From: Fimbriimonadaceae bacterium
GTDB lineage: Bacteria > Armatimonadota > Fimbriimonadia > Fimbriimonadales > Fimbriimonadaceae
Assembly: GCA_026129685.1 (NCBI GenBank)
Contig: JAHCHO010000010.1
Coordinates: forward strand, 54,947-118,946
Reading direction: 5' to 3'
DNA length: 64,000 bases
Both the position numbers and the translations under genes were made by a program. Shown here piece after piece: positions 1 through 10,618 of this stretch (position 1 is its first letter; every line of letters begins with the position of its first letter). The notes beneath the pieces are model-generated. The model saw only the letters and a program-made list of their open reading frames with translations. It was not told the DNA's origin and did not search any database.

Positions 1-660
1 CTGCGCCTCTTGGTAGTTGCCGAAGAGGGTGTGGACGTGCTTCTTGACCAGCCCGGCAAGGTCGTCGCGGTGCCGTTGGACGCAGAAGGGGTCGCTCAGC
101 GAGAGGGCCACCTTGACCCCGGCCCTGGTCGCGGTCTCGAGGGCGAGGGTGACCGTCTCCTTCTGACTGTCGGAGTCCCAAAGGTAGGCGGTCAGGTAGA
201 AGAACTCGCTGTCGGCCAGATCGCGGAGGTTCAGATCGGCGGGGGCCAGGTCGCGGCAGCCGCCCAGGTAGGTGAACATCGTCCGCTGGGCGTCGGGGGT
301 GACGAGGACGAGGCAGACGCCGGTGTTCCCCTCGCTGACCCCGAGGTTGGGCTTGACGCCCATCGCCTCCATGCCCTCGCGGTAGAGCCGCCCGTGCTCG
401 TCGTCCCCGACGTGTCCGGTGTAGCAGGCGCGCCCGCCGAGGAGCCCGACGCCGAAGGCGGTGTTCGCGCCGGACCCGCCGGGAGCGGTGTTGACGATGG
501 CGTCGTACACCTCCGGGACGAGCTCCTTCTGCGCGTCGTGGTCGATGAGGAACATCCCGCCTTTGGCGTAGGGGAGGGTCGTCAGGAACTCGTCGGTCAC
601 CTCGGCCTGAAGGTCGAAGAGGGGGTTGCACATCGCGTAGACGTCGAAGCGTTGGGCCAT
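1..660 (-). CDS. Adenosine kinase-like PfkB family sugar/nucleoside kinase (partial)
   Basis: PfkB/ribokinase-family kinase, most like adenosine kinases that phosphorylate adenosine to AMP in the cytoplasm. The 220 visible residues start at an ATG reading MAQRFDVYAMCNPLFDLQ. They carry the N-terminal substrate-side glycine motif GGSGANTAF at residues 61-69. The C-terminal ATP-binding DTxGAGD motif would lie beyond the left edge, so the gene is partial. It sits just upstream of metF on the same strand (5-base gap), and ahcY and metK lie close by. A role in removing adenosine made by S-adenosylhomocysteine hydrolysis therefore fits. Another sugar specificity within PfkB cannot be excluded. Confidence 0.82.
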   Translation of the reverse strand, partial: MAQRFDVYAMCNPLFDLQAEVTDEFLTTLPYAKGGMFLIDHDAQKELVPEVYDAIVNTAPGGSGANTAFGVGLLGGRACYTGHVGDDEHGRLYREGMEAMGVKPNLGVSEGNTGVCLVLVTPDAQRTMFTYLGGCRDLAPADLNLRDLADSEFFYLTAYLWDSDSQKETVTLALETATRAGVKVALSLSDPFCVQRHRDDLAGLVKKHVHTLFGNYQEAQ

Positions 661-665
661 GGGTT

Positions 666-1535
666 TCAGGGGATCGCGCGCTCGGGCATCAGGTTGCGGA
701 AGATGTCCTGGGTCGCGTGGGACCGGTTGAGGGTGTAGAAGTGGACGCCGGGCGCGCCGCCGGCCAGAAGGGCCTCGCACTGGCGGGTCGCCCATTCGAC
801 GCCGATCTGGGTGGCGTCGTACTCGGAGACGCCCGCCGGAAGCCGGGCGCGCAGGGCGTCGGGCACCGAGGCGTGGATGGCGGTGACGAACCGGTCGAGC
901 TGATGGGCGTTGGTGAGGGGCATGACGCCAGGGACGATCGGGACGCGGATGCCCTTATGCTCGGCCCGCTCGCGGAAGGCGAAGTAGAGGTCGGGCTCGA
1001 AGAACAGCTGCGTCACGAGAAAGGCCGCGCCGGAGTCCACCTTTTCCTTGAGCCGGTCGAGGTCGGCGTCCGGGTCAGGGGATTCGGGGTGCTTCTCGGG
1101 GTAGCAGGCGGCGCCGATGCAGAAGGGATACCTCGCGCCGACGAACCGCACGAGTTCCTGGGCGTAGCCGAAGCCGCCTTCGGGACGCACGAACGCCGTC
1201 TCCCCCTTGGGGGGATCGCCGCGCAGGGCGAGGACGTTGGCGGTGGGGATCGCGGCGAGGAGGTCGAGGGTGCCGGCGAGTTCGTCGGCGGTGTGGCCGA
1301 CGCAGGTCAGGTGGGCCATCGGGTTCAGCCCGAGTTCGGCGATCTCGCGGACGAGGTCGACGGTGAGGTCGCGGGTCGAGCCGCCCGCGCCGTAGGTGAC
1401 GGAGACGAAATCGGGGCGCAGGGTGGCGAGTTCGGCCAAAGCCGCGTGCAGTTGGGCGCGCGCCGCCTCGGTCTTGGGCGGAAAGAACTCGAACGAAAAA
1501 ACGGTGCGCTCGCTCAGGAGATCGTCAACCCGCAT
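666..1535 (-). CDS. metF: 5,10-methylenetetrahydrofolate reductase
   Basis: Flavin-dependent reductase that makes 5-methyl-tetrahydrofolate for methionine synthesis. The 289 residues match the usual bacterial length for this TIM-barrel enzyme. Family signatures are visible: FEFFPPKTE near residue 15 (with the catalytic-region glutamate), SVTYGAGGSTRDLT near 45-58, FLVTQLFFEPDLYF near 170, and HFYTLNRS near the C-terminus. The ATG is preceded by a -10-like TATGAT at 1547-1552 on the minus strand. Together with the neighbouring adenosine kinase, ahcY and metK it makes up a methyl-cycle neighbourhood. Confidence 0.95.
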   Translation of the reverse strand: MRVDDLLSERTVFSFEFFPPKTEAARAQLHAALAELATLRPDFVSVTYGAGGSTRDLTVDLVREIAELGLNPMAHLTCVGHTADELAGTLDLLAAIPTANVLALRGDPPKGETAFVRPEGGFGYAQELVRFVGARYPFCIGAACYPEKHPESPDPDADLDRLKEKVDSGAAFLVTQLFFEPDLYFAFRERAEHKGIRVPIVPGVMPLTNAHQLDRFVTAIHASVPDALRARLPAGVSEYDATQIGVEWATRQCEALLAGGAPGVHFYTLNRSHATQDIFRNLMPERAIP

Positions 1536-1547
1536 CGCGGCCTCGGA

Positions 1548-3599
<2,052 letters not shown>

Positions 3600-3600
<1 letters not shown>

Positions 3601-4736
3601 TGTCCCGCACCATGGTCTACACCTCGGAAAGCGTTTCCGAAGGGCATCCCGACAAAGTCGCCGACCAGATCGCCGATTCGCTTCTCGACGCGCTGATGGA
3701 GAAGGACCCGGAGTGCCGGGTCGCCATCGAGACCCTGCTCACCCGAGGTCTCGCGGTCGTGGCGGGCGAAGTCACCACCCACGCCTACGTGGACATTCCC
3801 GAGATCGTGCGCAACCGGATCAACGAGATCGGCTACACCGACACGCAACTGGGTTTCGACGGCAACACCTGCGGCGTAATGATCGCGATTCAGAAGCAGT
3901 CGCCGCACATCGCGATGGGGGTCGACACCGGCGGAGCGGGCGACCAAGGGATGATGTTCGGCATGGCGACCAACGAGACGGTCGAGTTCATGCCCCTCCC
4001 GATCACGATCGCCCACCGCATGACGGCGGTCTCGGCGCAGGTCCGCAAGAAGCACCCGAGCCTTGGATTCCGGCCGGACGCGAAGAGCCAGGTCTCCGTC
4101 GTCTACGAGGACGGAAAGGCCAAACGGATCGAGACGATCGTGGTCTCCCAGCAGCACGCGCCGGGCGACCAGGACGCGGTTCGGGAGAAGGTGCGCCAGC
4201 ACATCATCGAGCCGGTGCTCAAGGAGTTCGCCGAGTACGTCGACGGCGAGATCAAGTTCCACATCAATCCGACGGGCGCGTTCGAGATCGGCGGTCCCCA
4301 GGGCGATACCGGCGTCACGGGCCGCAAGATCATCGTGGACACCTACGGCGGTCTCTGCCCGCACGGGGGCGGCGCCTTCAGCGGCAAGGACCCGACGAAG
4401 GTGGACCGTTCGGCGACCTACATGGCGCGTCACGTCGCCAAGTGCGTCGTCGCGGCCGGCCTCGCGGAACGGGTTCAGATCACCTTCGCCTACGCGATCG
4501 GGGTGCCCCAACCCGTGTCCATCGCGGTCGAGACGTTCGGGACGGAGACGATCGACCCCGCCGAGATCGAGCGACGCATCCGCGAGAACTTCGACCTGTC
4601 GCCGAAGGGCATCATCGATCACCTGGACCTGCGCAACCCGGCCCGGGTGAAGTACGCCCCGACCGCGAAGAACGGTCACTTCGGGCATCGCGAGTTCACC
4701 TGGGAGCGTACGAGCGACGCCGATCGGCTGAAGTAG
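3600..4736 (+). CDS. metK: S-adenosylmethionine synthetase
   Basis: Makes S-adenosylmethionine from ATP and methionine. The product has 378 residues if translation starts at the GTG at 3600, which overlaps the ahcY stop (TAGTG). A GGAAGG ribosome site nine bases upstream supports this start; the ATG at 3612 is the alternative and would give 374 residues. Signatures are GHPDKVADQIADSLLD near residue 15, GAGDQGMMFG (phosphate binding) near 120, and GGGAFSGKDPTKVDRS near 258. Direct coupling to ahcY links production of the methyl donor to removal of its by-product. Confidence 0.96.
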
Positions 4737-4751
4737 GGGGTCGGGACCTGA

Positions 4752-4787
4752 GGAAGTGGGAAGAGACAAACCGCCTCTCCCACTTCC
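4752..4787 (+). terminator. Hairpin downstream of metK
   Basis: GGAAGTGGGAAGAG and CTCTCCCACTTCC pair as a stem of about 13 bp with one bulge around a short loop. It lies 15 bases after the metK stop and before glpK. The following sequence is pyrimidine-rich but has no clean T-run, so it is a likely but not classical terminator. Confidence 0.5.
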
Positions 4788-4823
4788 CCGTTCCCTCTTC
4801 CCGTCTCCTCAGCGGAGCGATCC

Positions 4824-6311
4824 ATGAGTCGTTACGTGTTCGCCCTTGACCAGGGAACGACGTCCTCGCGCGCGATCCTCTTCGACCACACGGGCGCACC
4901 GGTCCAGGTCGCGCAAAGAGAGTTCCCGCAGATCTTTCCCCAGCCGGGTTGGGTCGAGCACGATCCGGAGGCGATCTGGCGGTCGCAACTCGAGGTGGCA
5001 CGCGGCGCGATGGTCGGGGTCGATCCTGCCGAGGTCGCGGCGATCGGCATCGCCAACCAACGCGAGACCACCGTCCTCTGGGACCGGCGCACGGGCGAGC
5101 CGATCGGCAACGCCATCGTCTGGCAGGATCGCCGGACCGCCGACCTTTGCGAGCGACTCCGGTCCGAGGGCCACGAGCCGAGCTTCCGGGCGAAGACGGG
5201 ACTCCTGCTCGATCCTTACTTCTCGGGCACGAAACTCCGGTGGATGCTCGACGCGGCGCCGGACGTTCGGGAGAGGGCCCAGCGAGGCGACCTCGCCTTC
5301 GGAACGGTGGACGCTTACCTCCTTTGGCGACTGACGGGCGGACGGGTCCACGCGACGGACGTCACCAACGCCTCCCGGACCCTGCTGTTCGACATCCACC
5401 GGTTCGAGTGGGACGAGGAGCTTCTTTCGATCCTCGGGATACCGCGAGCGGTGTTGCCCGAGGTCCGATCTTGCTCCGAGGTTTTTGGAGAGACCGACCC
5501 TTCCCTGTTCGGGCGGCCGATCCCGATCGCGGGCATCGCGGGCGACCAGCAAGCCGCCACGTTCGGGCAGGGTTGCCTCCGCCCCGGGATGGTGAAGAAC
5601 ACCTACGGTACCGGCTGCTTCCTGCTCGCCAACACCGGGCCCACCCCGGTCGCATCGCCCAACCGTCTGTTGACGACCCCGGCGTGGCGGATCGGCGGCG
5701 CGACAACCTACGCCCTCGAGGGCAGCGTGTTCGTGGCGGGGGCGGCCATCCAGTGGCTCCGAGACGAACTCGGGCTCATCGCTTCCGCCTCCGAGGCGGA
5801 AGCGCTCGCGGCGTCGGTCCCGGATACGGGCGGCGTCTTCGTGGTACCGGCCTTCGCGGGGCTGGGCGCGCCCTACTGGGACCCCTATGCCCGGGGGACG
5901 ATCGTGGGGCTGACCCGAGGAACGACGAAGGCGCACCTGGTTCGGGCGACCCTCGAGAGCCTCGCCTACCAGACGCTCGATGTCCTGGAGGCGATGCGCT
6001 TGGACTCCGGTGCTCCGATCCGAGAACTTCGGGTGGACGGAGGCGCGTCCCAGAACGACCTCCTCATGCAGGTGCAAGCGGACCTCGCGGGCGTACCGGT
6101 CGTGCGCCCGACCGTCACCGAGTCCACCGCCTTCGGGGCGGCGGCCCTGGCGGGGCTGGCGGTCGGGTTCTGGGCCTCGGCCGAGGAAGCAGTGGGCGGG
6201 CCCCGCGCGGAGCGCACGTTCGAACCTTCGATGTCCGCGGACGAGCGTGAGTGTCGCCTCGCGGAGTGGCGGCGGGCGGTCGACCGTTCGCATGGTTGGA
6301 CCCAGACCTAG
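4824..6311 (+). CDS. glpK: Glycerol kinase
   Basis: FGGY-family kinase converting glycerol to glycerol-3-phosphate with ATP. Its 495 residues are the normal length. The N-terminal phosphate-binding motif [13 protein letters not shown] is at residues 9-21. [16 protein letters not shown] follows near 75, [14 protein letters not shown] near 236, KNTYGTGCF near 258, and the adenine-site [15 protein letters not shown] near 400. It starts with ATG after a long purine/pyrimidine-biased leader. No glycerol facilitator or GlpD lies next to it, so it appears as a single-gene unit downstream of the metK hairpin. Confidence 0.95.
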   Translation: MSRYVFALDQGTTSSRAILFDHTGAPVQVAQREFPQIFPQPGWVEHDPEAIWRSQLEVARGAMVGVDPAEVAAIGIANQRETTVLWDRRTGEPIGNAIVWQDRRTADLCERLRSEGHEPSFRAKTGLLLDPYFSGTKLRWMLDAAPDVRERAQRGDLAFGTVDAYLLWRLTGGRVHATDVTNASRTLLFDIHRFEWDEELLSILGIPRAVLPEVRSCSEVFGETDPSLFGRPIPIAGIAGDQQAATFGQGCLRPGMVKNTYGTGCFLLANTGPTPVASPNRLLTTPAWRIGGATTYALEGSVFVAGAAIQWLRDELGLIASASEAEALAASVPDTGGVFVVPAFAGLGAPYWDPYARGTIVGLTRGTTKAHLVRATLESLAYQTLDVLEAMRLDSGAPIRELRVDGGASQNDLLMQVQADLAGVPVVRPTVTESTAFGAAALAGLAVGFWASAEEAVGGPRAERTFEPSMSADERECRLAEWRRAVDRSHGWTQT

Positions 6312-6339
6312 ATTCGGCAGAAGGGTCCAATAGTGGGAC

Positions 6340-7395
6340 GTGAGTTACGGCGTCCCGCACCGCCTCGCCGAGACGCTCGATCGGTTCGAGTCTTGGTGGT
6401 TCTGCCTGAACGACCGGCCGATCGTCCAGATCGGGGTGGAGACTCCCGCGCCCCCGCGTCCCATCACAAATCGCTCGCCGCGCGACGAATGGCTCGACCT
6501 GGACGCGCGCCTCGACGAAGCCGAAGCCCGCCTCGCCGCCACTCCGCTCGTCGGGGACAACCTCCCGGTGTTTTTCGCGAACATGGGACCCGACGTTCTC
6601 AGCACGATCTTCGGCACCCGGATGGAGTTCGCACCCGACACGACCTGGGTCACCCCGGTTTGCGGGTCGTGCCGCGAGGTGCTCGACCTTAAGCCCAACT
6701 TCGACGCCCCCGAGTGGGAGTCGGCGATGGAACTCACGCGTCGGTCGGTGGCCCGTTCCCAGGGTCGCTGGCTGACCGGCTACACCGACCTCCACCCGAA
6801 CGCCGACCTGGTCTCCGCCCTCGTCGGCCCCCAGAACCTGTGCCTCGAGCTTGCGGACGATCCGGAAGCGGTGCGCGCGGCGATCGAGCACGTCACCCCC
6901 TTCGCGATCGAGGCGTGGGAGCGCGCGATCGCCCCCATGCAGGACGTCGGCCAGCCCCTCACCACTTGGCTCACGGCAACCTGCGAGGGACGGATGCACG
7001 TTCCTTCGTGCGACTTCAACGCGTTGATCTCGCCCGACGCGTTCCGGCACGTCGTGTTCCCCTCCATCTTGGAGGAGGCTCGTCGGGCCGACCGCGCGAT
7101 CTTCCACTTGGACGGCCCCTCGGCGCTGGTGCACCTCGACACCATCCTGCGTTCCCCGACGATTCACGCGGTGCAGTGGGTCTACGGCGCGGGGAACGGT
7201 CCGGCGATTCGCTGGACCGAGGTGTACCGGCAGATCCAAGCGGCGGGACGGGCCATGATGGTCTTGTGCGAATCCGCCGAGGACGCCTTCGCCCTCGCCC
7301 GGGCGCTCCGACCGCAGGGCGTGTGGTACGCGATCGGCGAGTCGTTTCCCGCGAACGAAGCGTCGGAGATCGCGGCGCGCCTTCGGGGAGGCTAG
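6340..7395 (+). CDS. Uroporphyrinogen decarboxylase-fold (URO-D/methyltransferase) protein
   Basis: 351-residue protein of the broad URO-D superfamily, which includes haem-pathway decarboxylases and corrinoid/methylcobamide methyltransferases. Visible traits are a TIM-barrel-sized chain, the central segment TGYTDLHPNADLVSALVGPQ, LISPDAFRHVVFPSI near 230, FHLDGPSALVHLDTIL near 255, and a C-terminal WYAIGESFPANEASEI. These resemble the family lineages seen in Armatimonadota, Chloroflexota and Firmicutes rather than true HemE, whose N-terminal substrate motif is absent. It starts with GTG. The 3' end overlaps the convergent DAHP synthase gene by four bases. The substrate is unknown. Confidence 0.7.
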   Translation: MSYGVPHRLAETLDRFESWWFCLNDRPIVQIGVETPAPPRPITNRSPRDEWLDLDARLDEAEARLAATPLVGDNLPVFFANMGPDVLSTIFGTRMEFAPDTTWVTPVCGSCREVLDLKPNFDAPEWESAMELTRRSVARSQGRWLTGYTDLHPNADLVSALVGPQNLCLELADDPEAVRAAIEHVTPFAIEAWERAIAPMQDVGQPLTTWLTATCEGRMHVPSCDFNALISPDAFRHVVFPSILEEARRADRAIFHLDGPSALVHLDTILRSPTIHAVQWVYGAGNGPAIRWTEVYRQIQAAGRAMMVLCESAEDAFALARALRPQGVWYAIGESFPANEASEIAARLRGG

Positions 7396-8438
7396 GCGAG
7401 CGCGTCCGCCAATCGAAGCAGCATCGCCTCGGTTTCCTCGATGCCGACGCAGGCGTCGGTCACGCTCTGGCCGAACACTAGCGGCCCGCCGGACGCCGGG
7501 TCTTGTCGCCCCTCGACGAGATGGCTCTCGATCATGACGCCCATCAGTCCGGACGTTCCCGCACGGAGTTGCCGGCACACCTCGTCCAGCACTTCAGCCT
7601 GCCGGCGATGGTCTTTGTGGCTGTTCCCGTGGCTGCAGTCCACCATCACGCGCGCCGGGAGTCCCTTCTTCTCGAGCAGTCCGCACGCCCGCGCGACGTG
7701 GTCCTCGTCGTAGTTCGGGCCCGTTCTGGCGCCGCCCCGAAGGATGATGTGGCAGTCGGGATTCCCGGTCGTCTGGAAGATCGCCCCCACGCCTTGTTTC
7801 GTCACCGAGGGGAACCAGTGTTGCGAGCGGGCCGCCTGGACGGCGTCCACCGCCGGGGTAAGGTTGCCCTCCGTCGAATTCTTGAACCCGACCGGCATGG
7901 AGAGGCCGCTCGCCAGTTCGCGGTGCACCTGGCTCTCGGTCGTGCGCGCCCCGATCGCGACCCAGGCGGTGACGTCGGCGATGTGCTGGGGGATCTGCAG
8001 GTCGAGGAACTCGGACCCGGTCGGTAAGCCCATCGCGTTCACGTCGAGCAGCAGGCGCCGGGCCAGACGCAGGCCCTTGTTCACCTGGAAGGTCTCGTCG
8101 AGGTCGGGATCGTTGATCAGGCCTTTCCAACCGACGCTGGTGCGCGGCTTCTCGAAGTAGGCCCGCATCAGCACGACGACGCGCCCGGCCACCCGTTCGG
8201 CGATCCCCTTCAGGCGCTCGGCGTAGGCGCGGGCGGCGTCCACGTCGTGGATCGAGCAAGGACCGACGACCGCGACCATGCGGCGGTCCCTTCCGTGCAG
8301 CACGTCGGCCACCGCCCGGCGCGCCACGTAGACGTTCTCGGACACCGCATCGGTGATCGGCAGTTCCTCGTGCAGAATCGCGGGCGGCACGAGGGGCCGC
8401 GTCTGGAGAATCCGGAGGTCGTCGGTCCGACGGTGCAT
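7392..8438 (-). CDS. aroG: 3-deoxy-7-phosphoheptulonate (DAHP) synthase, class I
   Basis: First enzyme of the shikimate pathway, joining phosphoenolpyruvate and erythrose-4-phosphate. The 348 residues match the AroF/G/H type. Signatures are VVGPCSIHDVDAARAYAERL near 56, RAYFEKPRTSVGWKGLINDP near 92, IGARTTESQVHRELASGLSM near 160, FQTTGNPDCHIILRGG near 222 and DCSHGNSHKDHRRQ near 266, with metal-binding Cys and His present. The chain includes the N-terminal segment that often hosts feedback inhibition. It starts four bases after the nuoN stop on the same strand, so it may be read through from the nuo operon. Confidence 0.95.
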   Translation of the reverse strand: MHRRTDDLRILQTRPLVPPAILHEELPITDAVSENVYVARRAVADVLHGRDRRMVAVVGPCSIHDVDAARAYAERLKGIAERVAGRVVVLMRAYFEKPRTSVGWKGLINDPDLDETFQVNKGLRLARRLLLDVNAMGLPTGSEFLDLQIPQHIADVTAWVAIGARTTESQVHRELASGLSMPVGFKNSTEGNLTPAVDAVQAARSQHWFPSVTKQGVGAIFQTTGNPDCHIILRGGARTGPNYDEDHVARACGLLEKKGLPARVMVDCSHGNSHKDHRRQAEVLDEVCRQLRAGTSGLMGVMIESHLVEGRQDPASGGPLVFGQSVTDACVGIEETEAMLLRLADALA

Positions 8439-8442
8439 CCCG

Positions 8443-9975
8443 TTAGGGGGCTCCGACCAGCCAGTTCATCAGGGGGTTGAACAGGATCACGACCGCGAAG
8501 ATGCCGCCGGCGCACAGCAGGCAGGTCGCGGCGAGGCCCAGGTTCATCGGCGCCGATTCGGGGGTGCGTGCGCCCTCCGCGTCCACGAACGCGGCCTTAG
8601 CGATGCCGACGTAGTAGTAAACGCTCAAAACGGAATTGACGGCGAGCACGATCGCCAACGGCATCAGGTCGGAAGCGAGGGCATCGTTGAAGATCATCAG
8701 CTTCCCGAAAAAGCCCGAGGTCGGAGGAATGCCGATGAGGGAGGCGACGAATACGATGAGGCAGCCGACGGCGAAGGGGCTTCGTTTCCAGAGTCCGTGA
8801 AGGTCCTCGAAACGGGTCCCCTCCTTGCCGTTCTTCGCGGTGAGCGAAACGACGGCGAAGGCGCCGATCGTCATCAGGCTGTAACTCAGGAGGTAGAAGA
8901 CGGTCGTGCCGATACCCACCTTCTCCGGATTGTTGACGTGCGCGAGGATGCCGACAAGGATGTAGCCGGCGTGGGCGATCGAGGAGTACCCGAGGGTGCG
9001 TTTGACGTCCTTCTGCACGAGGGCCACGAGGTTCCCGACGGTCATCGTCAGGATCGCGATCCAGAACAAGGCGGGCATCCAATAGCTCTGGAAAGTCGCG
9101 CCGAGGTCGACGTTCGTGGTGGAGGCGGAGAGAAGACGCCAAAGGGCGGCCATCGCACCAATCTTGGACCCGGCCGCCATGAACGCGGTGACGTTCGTCG
9201 GCGCGCCTTGGTAGACGTCCGGGGTCCACTGGTGGAACGGCACGAAGGCGGCCTTGAAAGCGAGTCCGAAGAGCATGAGGCCCATCCCGAAGAGCATCAT
9301 GTTGCGGAAGGCCTCGTCGTTAGGGTTCCAGGCCGAGCGGATGGCGTCCAGATGCAACGATCCGGTCGCCCCGTACATGAAGGCGATGCCGTAGAGCAGG
9401 AACGCGCTTGCGAACGCGCCGAGCAAGAAGTACTTGAGGGCCGACTCTTCCGACTTGGTCTCCGTCTTGCTCATGCCCGCGAGGACGTAGAGCGAGATCG
9501 AGAGCACCTCGATGCCAAGGAAGATCATCAACAGGTTCTTGCTCGACGCCATCATCATGGCGCCCGAAGCCGACCAGAGAACGAGGGGGTAGAACTCGCC
9601 GAAGGGGATGCGCTTCGCGCGCAGATAACCGTCGCTGAAGAGGATGGTGAGGCCGGTCACCATCACGACGAGCAACTGAATGGTCAGCGAGAAGCGATCC
9701 CGTAGGACCATCCCGCCGAACGACTCGAGATCGGGGCTCGCGAACTGGCTCGTGAGCGACAGGCCGGCGAAGAACAGACCGACGAGCGAAAACCCGATGA
9801 TCGCGTTGTTGTTCTGCCGGGGTCGAAGCATCTCGACGATGAGCGCGACGATGCCGGTGCAGACGACGAGGGCGATCGGCAGGATCGAGGGCCAGTCGAT
9901 CGTCGGGGGCGGGAACGCCTCCGCGAGCCTCTTCGCGAGGCCGTTGCCGTCGGTTTGAGCGAGCAGGTTATACAT
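8443..9975 (-). CDS. nuoN: NADH-quinone oxidoreductase subunit N
   Basis: Antiporter-like membrane subunit of complex I, 510 residues with about 14 hydrophobic segments. Typical blocks are LFLGIEVLSISLYVLAGMSK, the proton-channel region AFKAAFVPFHQWTPDVYQGA, KRTLGYSSIAHAGYILVGIL and SLIGIPPTSGFFGKLMIF. These carry the conserved glutamate of TM5 (GIEVLS) and the lysine of the broken helix (FKAAFVP). The ATG overlaps the end of the upstream URO-D-like gene by eight bases. It is the last nuo gene of this cluster. Confidence 0.96.
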   Translation of the reverse strand: MYNLLAQTDGNGLAKRLAEAFPPPTIDWPSILPIALVVCTGIVALIVEMLRPRQNNNAIIGFSLVGLFFAGLSLTSQFASPDLESFGGMVLRDRFSLTIQLLVVMVTGLTILFSDGYLRAKRIPFGEFYPLVLWSASGAMMMASSKNLLMIFLGIEVLSISLYVLAGMSKTETKSEESALKYFLLGAFASAFLLYGIAFMYGATGSLHLDAIRSAWNPNDEAFRNMMLFGMGLMLFGLAFKAAFVPFHQWTPDVYQGAPTNVTAFMAAGSKIGAMAALWRLLSASTTNVDLGATFQSYWMPALFWIAILTMTVGNLVALVQKDVKRTLGYSSIAHAGYILVGILAHVNNPEKVGIGTTVFYLLSYSLMTIGAFAVVSLTAKNGKEGTRFEDLHGLWKRSPFAVGCLIVFVASLIGIPPTSGFFGKLMIFNDALASDLMPLAIVLAVNSVLSVYYYVGIAKAAFVDAEGARTPESAPMNLGLAATCLLCAGGIFAVVILFNPLMNWLVGAP

Positions 9976-10618
9976 GGCCGAGAATCGGGTCGACGGGGGC
10001 TTGCGCCGTCATGGGGATGGAATCGAGGAGGAGGTCGCCGTCCTCGGAGGCCAGGGCGAGCGCTCCGCCGCGCATCGCCCGGATTTCGGATGGGACGGCC
10101 GCACTGCGCTCGACGTCCCAGCCGAGGGCATGGGCGGGAAGGTCGCTGACGAACTCGAGGTAGGGCTCTTCGCCTTCGACGTAGACGATGTTGCAGGCCG
10201 CGCCTTCAAGGCCGCCCAGCAGTTCGCGGTCGATCTCGAGATGGTGCCCGCCGTACTGCATGGGGCTGGATTCGGCGGGGCAGGCGCCGGCGAGCCGGTA
10301 AAACAGGCCGTCCGCGCCCCGGCTAAAGGAGTCCCCGATCGTCGCTTTCACGCGCGTCGCGTACCGGTCCAGGAGCGCGCTCCCGGCGGCGGGGTCGGCG
10401 GCGAGGACGGCGTTGAGATCCACCCCTTCGGCCTTGGCGAGTCCGAACGGGTTGGGCACCTCCGCGAGGATGGCCTCGTCCTGGCGTCGGACGACGCTTC
10501 GGAGCGAACCGGGGGACACGACGTAGGCGTCGGCGGCGCCGACCGCGAAGGACACGACCGGTCGGCGGTCCACCTCGCCGCCGCGCAGGGCGACGGTCAG
10601 GCGTTCCCTCGACGTCAC
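9968..10618 (-). CDS. Short URO-D-like protein between nuoM and nuoN
   Basis: 216-residue protein with an N-terminus (TSRERLTVALRGGEVDRRPV) typical of uroporphyrinogen-decarboxylase-fold proteins, but only about 60% of their usual length. The rest is weakly family-like: GDSFSRGADGLFYRLAGA near 100, then MQYGGHHLEIDRELLGGLEG and NIVYVEGEEPYLEFVSDLPA. This resembles the barrel's middle strands, with the C-terminal strands missing. Its GTG start overlaps the nuoM TGA (GTGA), and its TAA lies inside the nuoN start region, so it is translationally coupled to complex I genes on both sides. Whether it acts with complex I is unknown. Confidence 0.72.
   Translation of the reverse strand: MTSRERLTVALRGGEVDRRPVVSFAVGAADAYVVSPGSLRSVVRRQDEAILAEVPNPFGLAKAEGVDLNAVLAADPAAGSALLDRYATRVKATIGDSFSRGADGLFYRLAGACPAESSPMQYGGHHLEIDRELLGGLEGAACNIVYVEGEEPYLEFVSDLPAHALGWDVERSAAVPSEIRAMRGGALALASEDGDLLLDSIPMTAQAPVDPILGHV

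Noticed and set aside
10..738. Plus-strand open frame opposite adenosine kinase and metF
   Set aside because: It is the antisense of recognised genes, with Val/Gly/Ala-rich low-complexity composition.
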